This document shows positions 43,352-51,382 of a stretch of 64,000 nt of DNA, piece after piece. Under the pieces are notes generated by a model. It had not been told where the DNA came from. It saw only the letters and a list, made by a program, of their open reading frames with translations, and made no database searches. The number at the start of each line of letters is the position of its first letter. Position 1 is the stretch's first letter. This DNA comes from JAFGXT01 sp963677165 (GTDB lineage Bacteria > Verrucomicrobiota > Lentisphaeria > Victivallales > SZUA-371), in the NCBI GenBank assembly GCA_963677165.2, contig CAXXSX010000001.1, forward strand, positions 558,001 through 622,000. Direction: 5' to 3'. The position numbers and the translations under genes are program-made.

Positions 43352-43959
43352 TTTTTCTTATCATTCTTTTCATGTTTTCCGGACTTTATTCTGTTGCCGC
43401 AGAAATTCCTTTTGACCGGATCAGTGCCGGGATGGATAAGGTAAAGACTTTTTCTGCCGACTATTCACAAGTTAAAAAATTCAAGATTCTTTCCCGCCCC
43501 CTGAAATTATCCGGCAGGATATATATTCGACGCAATCCCTTTAAATTAGGCTGGCATGTGGATCGTCCTGTCAAATCCTTGACCGTGATGGATGGCGATA
43601 CGCTTAAGCAGTGGGACGAAAGCGGGAGCGAGACGCTGGAGATAAAAATGGCGGATAATCCGGTGATGAAAACCGTTGCCGATACTTACCGCAGTATGCT
43701 TACCGGAGACTTTTCCACCTTCAAAAAGAATTGTAAAATGAACTATGTCGGAACCTCCAGGTGTCTGAATGTGGTTCCCGGTCCCGAATCAAATATGGGA
43801 CGTTTCATAAAAAAAATATCTTTTTATTTCAGCACCGGACTGACCTGGCTCGAACGTATTGATATCGAAGAGCTTCGTGGCAGCAGTACAGTGATTATTT
43901 TCAAAAACGCGGCAGTAAACAAACCACTAGCATCAGAAGCATGGCAGATCAAAAAATAA
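43339..43959 (+). CDS. LolA-like periplasmic lipid carrier
   Basis: The 206-residue protein has a signal peptide (FLIILFMFSGLYSVAA) and a LolA-type half-barrel. FSADYSQVKKFKILSRPLKLSG is followed by IYIRRNPFKLGWHV and a central LKQWDESGSETLEIKM. LolA-like proteins shuttle lipids or lipoproteins across the periplasm. In aryl-polyene clusters a LolA homologue is always paired with an MMPL exporter and is thought to carry the pigment-lipid to the outer membrane; here the exporter gene follows with a 19-base overlap. It implies a Gram-negative-type envelope. Confidence 0.88.
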   Translation: MERVIFLIILFMFSGLYSVAAEIPFDRISAGMDKVKTFSADYSQVKKFKILSRPLKLSGRIYIRRNPFKLGWHVDRPVKSLTVMDGDTLKQWDESGSETLEIKMADNPVMKTVADTYRSMLTGDFSTFKKNCKMNYVGTSRCLNVVPGPESNMGRFIKKISFYFSTGLTWLERIDIEELRGSSTVIIFKNAAVNKPLASEAWQIKK

Positions 43960-46949
43960 AATTTATACCACCAGTTGTTTGGATTATCCTGCCGGTTCTT
44001 GTCGCGATTTGTCTGTGGGTTATTGCCGGTAAAACATTCAGTAGTAATATATCGACAATGCTTCCTGACGATTCCACGTCCGCCAAAATGCTTGACGCTT
44101 TGGAAAAGAACCGTATATCCGGGCGATTTCTGCTGGAACTTCGCATGAAGGATCGTAAAACAGATTCCGCGGTACTGCTTGAAGCCGCCGATATTCTTCT
44201 GAAAAAACTCAAACATCCTGAAATCATTCGAATGACTCATCATTTCAACGTTCCCGATATGGAAAAAATGATGAAGCTTTATCAGTTGCTTCCCTGTATT
44301 TCCGATAAAGAAATGATCACGAAAGTAGCGGAGTTGTCTTCACCGGAAAATATCCGTAATAAAATGAAGAAGAACTTTCTGACTCTTACTGCTCCCGGCG
44401 GAATAGGCGCGGCAGGATTTATTGAGGCTGATCCGCTTGGGTTTAACCGTCTGGTGATGCCGGGAATAAATCGTCTGGCCCGGGCTTTCAATTATAAGCT
44501 GCAAACCGGAGCCTCGCGGATTATCGGATATGACGGTACCCGGGCATTGATCGTGATTGAAACCGATATTCCGGTTGTGAACATAACGCGCTCGGCTGAA
44601 TTGCTTGATTACATCGATAAACAGGTTCAAGCTTTGAATCTGCCCGTTGAAGCCACGGTTCTTTGCGGACACCGTCATTCGATAGACAACGCCAGAATCA
44701 TTCGTAGTGATATTGTTAAGGTTTCGCTGGCTTCAATATTGATTTTTGCGGTTATGTTCATTTTGATTTACCGTTTTGAATACCAGTGTTTCTATATTAT
44801 CATTATTCCCGCGGTGTCGGTATTGTTCTCGATTACGCTGCTGGCGCTGTTTGTGGAGTCGCTTTCCGGATTTATCATCGGCCTTGGAGGGGTAATTGCC
44901 GGAATCGCGGTGGACTATGGTATTCATGTGTACAGCGCATGCGCCAAAGGCGGCGGAACGCATATCCGGGGAATCATTCGTCCGCTGATTGGCGGTGCGG
45001 TGACTACCATGGGAATATTTGCCGCTTTCTTTTTTTCCGGGGTAGACAGCTATATAATTCTGGGGATATTTGCTGTTCTCAGTGTTTTGATTTCGCTGAC
45101 AATGTCGATTTTTTTGCTACCGGTTATGATTGGCCCAAAGAAGTTGAAGCCATCTGCGGTAAAACTTAAAATGCCGGTTTATTCCCGGAAAGGCGCGATT
45201 GTTTGCCTGGTGATATGGGGTGTTCTTGTTATCGCGGCGCTGCTTTCTCTGCCGAAGTTGAAAGTTGCTAATGACGTTAATACGATGGATGGAGCCGGGA
45301 AGCAGATCATTGCCGATGAAAAATCTTTTAGAGACTATTGGACCGGAAAAGCAGACAATGCGATGCTGATTGTAACCGGGAAAACCCGGGAAGATGTATT
45401 GCGGTTGGCTGAAAAGATTTATCCTGAAGTGGCAAAGCTCACGGATAATGGTTATATCAGTCCGGTTTCCATTATGCCTTCCGATAAAACAGAACGGGAG
45501 AACCGGAAACGCTGGCAGACGTTCTGGAGCCCGGAACACTTGAAACATTTACGAGCCGTTTTGTCGAAAGAAGCCGTGGCAAGTGGGTTTGCTCCCAAAG
45601 CCTTCGACGCTTTTGTCGATTCGCTTTCGGATACTTCCGGCGGCGACAAGGCGGTTATTGAATTGCTCGGAAAATATTTTGTCCGGCAGCATAAAAACGG
45701 TTCGTGGAAGTTATTTTCCTTTTTTCCGGATCGGCTGGAATATTTCAACGCTCTTTCCCGACAATTTGGCGATAATGAAAATATTGCCCTGATTTCTCCG
45801 GCTGTATTGTATGACCGGATTGGCGATGAACTGTTTGGACGGCTGGTTTCAATCGGGCTTTGGTCAATCCTGCTGGTTGCATTGCTTTCAATCATCGTAA
45901 CCCGCAGTCTTTACCGGGGGGGGATTGCTTTACTGCCGGTGGTTATCGCTTTGGTTATGATTGCCGGGATATGCGCGTTATTTGGAGTCAGTGTTTCGGT
46001 CCCGGTCGGAGTCGCGGCGGTTATCGTTATCGGGCTGGCTATCGACTACGGTATATTTCTGGTCTATCAGGCATTTGGAATGATCAGTGACAATGTTACA
46101 TCGGCGGTAATGCTTTCCGCGCTGACTACGATTGCCGGCGGCGGGTCTCTGATCCTGGCTTCGCATCCTGTTCTGTTTAACCTGGGAGTGTTCTTGACTC
46201 TTGGTGTTTTTCTGGCTGCGCTGGCGGCTTTTACTATGATTCCGGCGTTGGCGACCTTATTGGGGACTTCGAAGAAAAGCCATAGAGTAAATGCGGTTAT
46301 TCTCATATCCCTGGTAATGCTGATCGTTACCGGCTGCAGTTCGCTGCCGGAGCCTCTGCCGTTAGCGGCTTTGCAAAGCGGTGATATAAAAACATTTAAT
46401 CCGCCTGGAGGGAAGTGGAGCAGTGTGGCGCAATTGACTTTTTCTTTCAGGGGACATGATTTTTCGGTGTTAAGTACTGCTGAAATCGACAGTATTAATC
46501 GGAAAATCGCGTTGGTGGGTCTCAATGCATCTTCCGGAATTCGGGTGTTGGAGCTGGTGGCGGTCAACGGTAAAATTGAGCATCAGTATGTGATTCCTCA
46601 GCTTGCGAAACTGAAAAACTTGCCGAGAGATGTTGCTTTGGATATGTCGAAAATCAGTTTCAATTTAAGGCCGACAGGTGATCGAATATCTGTTGGTGAC
46701 GGTATGGAACAGGTTCAGCAGGGGAATACGATATGGTTGTTCGACCGGAAAAGTTCACTGTTAGCGGAAAAAAAATACATGGACGGCGACCGCTGTGACT
46801 GGAAAATATGTTTTCGTGAGTATAAACTATTCCAGGGCTTTACGGTACCCCTTAAAATACAGTTGCTGAATTACCGTACCAATTATTCCATTTTAATCGA
46901 TATCAGAGAGTTTGAATTTATAGAGGGGCGCGCAAATGTTACTAGGTGA
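43941..46949 (+). CDS. MMPL/RND-type exporter fused to a C-terminal DUF3261 lipoprotein domain
   Basis: Residues ~1-785 form an MMPL (RND-like) transporter with two repeated halves. Each half has an N-terminal helix, a large periplasmic domain and a helix bundle (GGVIAGIAVDYGIHVYSAC, VIGLAIDYGIFLVYQAFG). A further hydrophobic segment (VNAVILISLVMLIVTGC) ends with a lipobox-like TGC at Cys799. It is followed by ~200 residues like DUF3261, normally a separate outer-membrane-type lipoprotein of aryl-polyene clusters. Here the two are one 1002-residue chain. I saw no in-frame break or start that would separate them. The protein probably flips or exports the finished lipid to the periplasmic carrier LolA. 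Confidence 0.88.
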   Translation: MADQKIKFIPPVVWIILPVLVAICLWVIAGKTFSSNISTMLPDDSTSAKMLDALEKNRISGRFLLELRMKDRKTDSAVLLEAADILLKKLKHPEIIRMTHHFNVPDMEKMMKLYQLLPCISDKEMITKVAELSSPENIRNKMKKNFLTLTAPGGIGAAGFIEADPLGFNRLVMPGINRLARAFNYKLQTGASRIIGYDGTRALIVIETDIPVVNITRSAELLDYIDKQVQALNLPVEATVLCGHRHSIDNARIIRSDIVKVSLASILIFAVMFILIYRFEYQCFYIIIIPAVSVLFSITLLALFVESLSGFIIGLGGVIAGIAVDYGIHVYSACAKGGGTHIRGIIRPLIGGAVTTMGIFAAFFFSGVDSYIILGIFAVLSVLISLTMSIFLLPVMIGPKKLKPSAVKLKMPVYSRKGAIVCLVIWGVLVIAALLSLPKLKVANDVNTMDGAGKQIIADEKSFRDYWTGKADNAMLIVTGKTREDVLRLAEKIYPEVAKLTDNGYISPVSIMPSDKTERENRKRWQTFWSPEHLKHLRAVLSKEAVASGFAPKAFDAFVDSLSDTSGGDKAVIELLGKYFVRQHKNGSWKLFSFFPDRLEYFNALSRQFGDNENIALISPAVLYDRIGDELFGRLVSIGLWSILLVALLSIIVTRSLYRGGIALLPVVIALVMIAGICALFGVSVSVPVGVAAVIVIGLAIDYGIFLVYQAFGMISDNVTSAVMLSALTTIAGGGSLILASHPVLFNLGVFLTLGVFLAALAAFTMIPALATLLGTSKKSHRVNAVILISLVMLIVTGCSSLPEPLPLAALQSGDIKTFNPPGGKWSSVAQLTFSFRGHDFSVLSTAEIDSINRKIALVGLNASSGIRVLELVAVNGKIEHQYVIPQLAKLKNLPRDVALDMSKISFNLRPTGDRISVGDGMEQVQQGNTIWLFDRKSSLLAEKKYMDGDRCDWKICFREYKLFQGFTVPLKIQLLNYRTNYSILIDIREFEFIEGRANVTR

Positions 46950-47310
46950 AGCCATAAAAAGTGCCGTTAAACAACTTGAAATTGACGCGGACGGAAATAT
47001 TACAGCCGCGTTACGGTTTGATGCGGATAACTCGGTTTTCGCGGGACATTTTCCGGAGAATCCGATTCTGCCGGGATTCTGTCAGGTTGAAACGATCAGA
47101 CTGTTGCTGGAGCAGGCATGGCCCGAATCTCAGTATGCGATCAAGGCCATGAAGTCAGCCAAATATTACAGTCCGGTTATGCCGGACGATGAGATTGTCT
47201 ATAAACTTCAGGTTATGGATAAATCGGAAGATTCCGTCAGGCTGAAGGTTCAGGTATTGTGTGACGAACAGAAGAGGTCGGAAATCAAAATAACTTGTGA
47301 GAAAAAATGA
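46936..47310 (+). CDS. FabA/FabZ-like 3-hydroxyacyl-ACP dehydratase (hotdog)
   Basis: The 124-residue single hotdog protein has the catalytic motif AGHFPENPILPGF with His38 and the acid Glu52 in CQVETIRLLLEQ. It should remove water from 3-hydroxyacyl-ACP to give the trans double bond. It stands for the ApeI-type dehydratase and would share the work with the hotdog domain at the end of the radical SAM fusion. It overlaps the exporter by 14 bases and the thioesterase by 4 bases. Confidence 0.88.
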   Translation: MLLGEAIKSAVKQLEIDADGNITAALRFDADNSVFAGHFPENPILPGFCQVETIRLLLEQAWPESQYAIKAMKSAKYYSPVMPDDEIVYKLQVMDKSEDSVRLKVQVLCDEQKRSEIKITCEKK

Positions 47311-47792
47311 GATCGCGAAGAAAATATACTTATTTTGAACGGGAACAGGATGCGCCGGAACCGGTCAGCATCAAGGTGATGCATCGTTGTCAGTTCAGTG
47401 AAGTTGATGCGCTGGCGATTGTCTGGCACGGACGTTACGCCGGATTTTTTGAAGAAGCTTCTGCGGAACTGGGACGTAAAATCGGACTTAGCTATGAAGC
47501 CATGAAGGATGCCGGTGTTGCCGCTCCGGTAGCCCAACTGCATGTGGATTACCACCGTCCTCTTACCCTTTCCGAGGTATGCACGGTTAAAGCTTCCGTG
47601 ATATGGACGGAGGCTTCGCGGTTGAACATCGAATATGCCATTACCAAAGAAGACGGAACGCTGGCTTGTACGGGATATACCGTTCAGATGTTTGTTGATT
47701 TGTATAGCCGTGAGGTGTGTTTCTTCTCTCCTGAATTGCTGGACTCATGTCGCGATAACTGGAAAAAAGGAATGTTTGCTGATAATGCGTGA
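47307..47792 (+). CDS. YbgC/FadM-type hotdog acyl-CoA/ACP thioesterase
   Basis: The 161-residue protein has the 4HBT thioesterase motif FSEVDALAIVWHGRYAGFFEEA with catalytic Asp34 and HVDYHRPLTLSEVCTV on the next strands. It should release acyl chains from ACP or CoA or edit misprimed intermediates. Aryl-polyene clusters regularly contain one such thioesterase (ApeK role). The last bases overlap the start of the next ketosynthase by 8 bases. Confidence 0.88.
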   Translation: MRSRRKYTYFEREQDAPEPVSIKVMHRCQFSEVDALAIVWHGRYAGFFEEASAELGRKIGLSYEAMKDAGVAAPVAQLHVDYHRPLTLSEVCTVKASVIWTEASRLNIEYAITKEDGTLACTGYTVQMFVDLYSREVCFFSPELLDSCRDNWKKGMFADNA

Positions 47793-48897
47793 AGTCATAA
47801 TAGGGGGATTTGAGACAATTACCGCCTATGGAGTCGGACTCCAGACGTTGCTGGAGGAGCTGTATGCCGGAAAGTCGGCGATCACGGCGGAGCATGATTT
47901 TCCTTACACGGAAATGCCGATTGCTCCGGTAGATGGACTTAATGGTGATTCTCCCCGTTGTTTTCAAATGCTGTCCGAACTGGCTGGAATAGATGTGAAA
48001 ATTCCAGCTTCCAGCCCAATCTTTCTGGCGGTAACAATTGGCGCGATTGAGTCTCTGGAGGAGTTTGCCGCGTCTGGCAAAGTCGATGAGGAGTATTCTT
48101 CGCACCTGGCTAAAATGATTTCCCATGTAAAAAAACAGTGGGGAACCCGTAAGGTTTATATCGTGTCGGCCGCATGTGCGGCTTCGGCGTGTGCGATAAT
48201 CCGGGCTTCGTCAATGATTGCTTCCGGCAGGATTGATTCTGCAGTGATCATTACCAGTGACTCACTGAGTGAACTTATTGTTTCGGGCTTTTCGTCTATC
48301 GGAGCTTTAGACGAGCGCGGAGCCATGCCGTTTGATGAAGATCGTAAAGGACTGTCTCTTGGTGAATCCGCCGGAATCATGGTCTTGGCTGAAAAGAATT
48401 TTGCCGAAGCGGAAGGGATTAGGGCTAATGCTGTGATAAAGGGATGGAGTTTGAACAGCGATGCCTGTCATGTCACCAGTCCGGATCTTACCGGCGCCGC
48501 GCTTGCGCGAGCCGCGACAGACGCAATGAAAATGGCGGGTAAACAACAAAGTGATATAGCTTATATCGCTTCTCACGGAACCGGAACTTTTTACAATGAT
48601 AAAATGGAATGTGAGGCCTTTAGACTGGTTTTTCAGAAGCCGAAACCAACGTTTTCAATCAAAGGCGGAACGGGGCATACTGTTGCCGCTGCCGGACTGT
48701 TGCAGATTGCGGTAGGAATCGAAGCCGGTAAACAACACAATATCCCACCGAATATCAATCTGAATCGAGTTATGCCGGAAATGAACGGGTGGATATCTTC
48801 CAGTGCCACCGCTATCGATTCCGGCTGTTTTCTGTCGGTTAACTCTGGGTTCGGCGGAATAAATTGTGCGTTGATAGTTGACTCCATATCGTTTTAG
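47785..48897 (+). CDS. Beta-ketoacyl-ACP synthase-like (KS3)
   Basis: The 370-residue protein (ATG 47785) keeps the full triad: Cys131 in SAACAASACAII, His264 in ASHGTGTFYND and His298 in GGTGHTVAAAG. At 370 residues it is somewhat shorter than KS2. It is the last gene of the operon, translationally coupled to the thioesterase. An in-frame ATG at 47635 lies inside the thioesterase gene and has no ribosome site, so it is not used. With three complete ketosynthases, the pathway has more than the minimum for one chain. Confidence 0.9.
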   Translation: MREVIIGGFETITAYGVGLQTLLEELYAGKSAITAEHDFPYTEMPIAPVDGLNGDSPRCFQMLSELAGIDVKIPASSPIFLAVTIGAIESLEEFAASGKVDEEYSSHLAKMISHVKKQWGTRKVYIVSAACAASACAIIRASSMIASGRIDSAVIITSDSLSELIVSGFSSIGALDERGAMPFDEDRKGLSLGESAGIMVLAEKNFAEAEGIRANAVIKGWSLNSDACHVTSPDLTGAALARAATDAMKMAGKQQSDIAYIASHGTGTFYNDKMECEAFRLVFQKPKPTFSIKGGTGHTVAAAGLLQIAVGIEAGKQHNIPPNINLNRVMPEMNGWISSSATAIDSGCFLSVNSGFGGINCALIVDSISF

Positions 48898-48906
48898 ATA
48901 TATTAT
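48878..48906 (+). promoter_or_regulatory. Promoter of the small lipoprotein gene
   Basis: TTGACT (48878-48883), a 17-base spacer and TATTAT (48901-48906) lie about 80 bases before ATG 48987, with the -35 box inside the end of the KS3 gene. Confidence 0.55.
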
Positions 48907-48986
48907 TTATAGTCAAGTGGGGGCATGCTGATTTTCAGTATAATCACCTGAAATCTTCTAATAAGAATAAAATAAAGGGATATTTT

Positions 48987-49403
48987 ATGCGAAACATTAA
49001 ATCTAAATTTTTCGTTGTCATGTTTGCTATGGTATGTATCGGACTGTTTTTAACAACGGGATGCAGAACGAAACCGATAAACAATGTCTCAAATGTTGCG
49101 TTTTTTGATGCTCCGGCAAAAGTGAGTTTGCAGAAGACTACTAATAAAATACTGGCCGTTGGGAAACGTCGCCAAATTGCCATGAAAGTAGTTAAACCGG
49201 GAGAAATCGAAGCGGTGCTTATTTCTAAAAATCGTATCAGCAAGGCAACGGTAACGATAAAATATGATACTGAACGCTTCTCAATTTTCTATAAAAATAG
49301 TGTAGAACTAATGTATGATCCAGTTCAGCAGACTATTAATCATAATTATAACAACTGGATTAGAAGACTAGAGGCAAACCTGACGAATATTTATGTCGAT
49401 TAG
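48987..49403 (+). CDS. Small lipoprotein of unknown function
   Basis: The 138-residue protein has a lipoprotein signal peptide with lipobox LTTGC (Cys26) followed by RTKPINN. The mature part is basic and contains two strands (VTIKYDTERFSIFY, VELMYDPVQQTINHNYNNW), with no recognised domain. It should be anchored in an envelope membrane. It has its own promoter and terminator, so it is not part of the polyene operon even though it follows it closely; a link to that pathway is only possible. Confidence 0.7.
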   Translation: MRNIKSKFFVVMFAMVCIGLFLTTGCRTKPINNVSNVAFFDAPAKVSLQKTTNKILAVGKRRQIAMKVVKPGEIEAVLISKNRISKATVTIKYDTERFSIFYKNSVELMYDPVQQTINHNYNNWIRRLEANLTNIYVD

Positions 49404-49432
49404 TCTTTCCTGTAATTGATTGCTTCATTCAG

Positions 49433-49467
49433 CACCGGTCATGATTATTTGTGACCGGTGTTTTTTT
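49433..49467 (+). terminator. Rho-independent terminator
   Basis: CACCGGTCA (49433-49441) pairs with TGACCGGTG (49452-49460) around a 10-base loop and is followed by seven T. It ends the lipoprotein transcript and touches the end of the converging epimerase gene. Confidence 0.92.
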
Positions 49468-50476
49468 AGAGCTGTTCCAGTTTATCAAAAATATCGGCCC
49501 AGGTGGGATCGATAACCTGGAAATCCGGATGTTTCCGATAGAAGTTGATGGTTTGGGCTATTCCTTCCTCAAAGGAAGTTGTACATTTGAATTCCGGTAC
49601 TGCTGCGCGGGCCTTAGAGCTGTCGTAACAGTCGTGGTGTGTACAGTGCATGACTTTCTGGCTTGCGCTGAGGAATGGTATGACATAACAGATTTCCTCG
49701 GCTGGAAGATATTTGAATATTGGTTTCACTCCAAGAATTTCTGCCTGAATTTCTGCTACGCGTTTCCAGGTTATATATTCCCTGGAAGTGAGATGAAAAT
49801 CGTTATTTACAGCCGCTGGATTATTGAACAGTCCCACAAACGCCTTTGCAAAATCTGTAGTATGGGTAATGGTACAGAGTTGCATACCATCCTCTTGAAG
49901 GATAATCGGCTTGCCTTTGAGCATCCGTTCCGCAATGGTCCAGCTACGGTTGTGAGCGATCGACCACGGCGAGAAAAAACGGATATTGTTGAAGGTATAA
50001 CCGGGACGAATGATGGTATAAGTCATGCCGAATTCCGGGCAATTTGTGCGAATATAACGTTCGCACAGACTTTTATCCCAGCCGTAAACCCAGTCGGTGT
50101 TACCAATTGATGAATTTGCCTCGGTTTTCAGCATATGGTCGTTGGCCCGGTAAGCCATGACCGAAGAGATAAACACATAGTGACGGCAGTGACCGCGCAA
50201 ACTTTTCAGGTGTTTTTGCAGGCTTTCCAGATTGAAAGTTATGAAGTCGCAGACAATATCAAAAGTTTTGTTTCTCAGACTTTCTCTGAGCGCGTTTTCG
50301 TCATTGGCGTCGGCCTGGATTACTTGATAATTTCCTTCGGTTCCGATCAGGTTTGGAGTGGTGCCGCGATTTAGCAGCGTGACCTTGAATTCCGGGTTTT
50401 GAAGTGCCAGTCGGGTGCAGTCTGTACTAATGACTCCGGTGCCGCCGATCATTAAAATACTGGTTTTATCTGTCAT
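49466..50476 (-). CDS. NAD-dependent epimerase/dehydratase (extended SDR)
   Basis: The 336-residue protein has an N-terminal dinucleotide motif ILMIGGTGVISTDC, an SSVMAY segment with the catalytic Ser region, and YGWDKSLCERYI as the Tyr-x3-Lys pair. Extended SDRs of this type oxidise, epimerise or dehydrate sugars, commonly nucleotide sugars. As the third gene after the glycyl radical enzyme and its activase (12 bases downstream of the activase), it probably acts on the same unknown substrate line. A strong terminator from the opposite strand lies at its end. Confidence 0.82.
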   Translation of the reverse strand: MTDKTSILMIGGTGVISTDCTRLALQNPEFKVTLLNRGTTPNLIGTEGNYQVIQADANDENALRESLRNKTFDIVCDFITFNLESLQKHLKSLRGHCRHYVFISSVMAYRANDHMLKTEANSSIGNTDWVYGWDKSLCERYIRTNCPEFGMTYTIIRPGYTFNNIRFFSPWSIAHNRSWTIAERMLKGKPIILQEDGMQLCTITHTTDFAKAFVGLFNNPAAVNNDFHLTSREYITWKRVAEIQAEILGVKPIFKYLPAEEICYVIPFLSASQKVMHCTHHDCYDSSKARAAVPEFKCTTSFEEGIAQTINFYRKHPDFQVIDPTWADIFDKLEQL

Positions 50477-50488
50477 GTCAGATGATTC

Positions 50489-51382
50489 CTAATATATAGT
50501 ATTAAGTCTGTAGGATTTCAAGATTTCAGCCGCCTTTTCTAATTCTTCCGGCAAGGGGGACGGTATATCCGGCAATGTGTCGTGACTCCCGATGGCGGCA
50601 TATTTGTTATGTGCCATGGAATGGTATGCCAACAGGCGCACCTTGGTAATGTTATTGATTTCTTCCAGAAATTGTCCGGCGCTGTTTAAATCGGACTCTG
50701 CCATGTTCAATTCCGGAATCAGCGGCATACGGATTTCGATCGGCTTACCGGTTTGCGACAGTTTCAGCAGGTTGGCTTTGATCAATTCATTGCCGCATCC
50801 GGTTAGTCTCTTATGTTCATTTGAATCTACATGTTTAAAATCGTAAAGGAACATGTCGGTCAGTGGAAGTACCGATTCAAACGCGGTCCATGGGACATTG
50901 CCGCAGGTATCAACGGCGGTATGAATTCCTTCCTTTTTCATGATCTTAAACAACTCTACACAGAAGTCTGCCTGAAGCAGCGGTTCCCCGCCTGACACCG
51001 TCACCCCGCCACCGGACTCCGTATAAAATGTCCGGTCTTCAAGTACGACGGTTGCCGCTTCGTCCGGTGTTAGGGATTTTCCGTAAAGTTCCAGGGCGTC
51101 GAACAGACAGGCGTCAACGCATTTGCCACAGGCGGTACAGGCATTACGATCATAAACATGTTGTCCGTCAACAATTTGATGGTGGTTGCAGACTGCCGCG
51201 CAGTCACCGCAACCGGTACATTTGTTGAGATATACGGCGAGTTCCGGTTTGTGATCGATGCTTTCCGGGTTATGGCACCAGATACAGCTCAAGGAGCATC
51301 CTTTTAGAAATAGCGTGGTACGAATTCCGGGGCCATCGTGAACAGCAAACCGTTTGACATCGCAGATTACAGCTTTTTTCAT
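50489..51382 (-). CDS. Glycyl-radical enzyme activase (radical SAM)
   Basis: The 297-residue enzyme has the activase signature DGPGIRTTLFLKGCSLSC with Cys29, Cys33 and Cys36. It also has two complete ferredoxin-type 4Fe-4S motifs (Cys55/58/61/65 and Cys82/85/88/92), and GGGVTVSGGEPLLQ. It uses SAM and an iron-sulfur cluster to abstract hydrogen from the Gly of its partner enzyme. The partner gene lies directly upstream with a 4-base overlap, so the pair is one operon. The double-ferredoxin insert is typical of activases of non-PFL glycyl radical enzymes. Confidence 0.93.
   Translation of the reverse strand: MKKAVICDVKRFAVHDGPGIRTTLFLKGCSLSCIWCHNPESIDHKPELAVYLNKCTGCGDCAAVCNHHQIVDGQHVYDRNACTACGKCVDACLFDALELYGKSLTPDEAATVVLEDRTFYTESGGGVTVSGGEPLLQADFCVELFKIMKKEGIHTAVDTCGNVPWTAFESVLPLTDMFLYDFKHVDSNEHKRLTGCGNELIKANLLKLSQTGKPIEIRMPLIPELNMAESDLNSAGQFLEEINNITKVRLLAYHSMAHNKYAAIGSHDTLPDIPSPLPEELEKAAEILKSYRLNTIY

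Noticed and set aside
25599..48897. Polyunsaturated fatty acid (PUFA) synthase or flexirubin cluster
   Set aside because: No giant multidomain synthase and no DarA/DarB-type or aromatic ammonia lyase genes are visible; discrete type II enzymes plus LolA/MMPL fit APE pathways better.
49451..50110. Plus-strand open frame of 219 codons opposite the epimerase gene
   Set aside because: It begins in the terminator hairpin and has no domain; the minus strand has a clear SDR.
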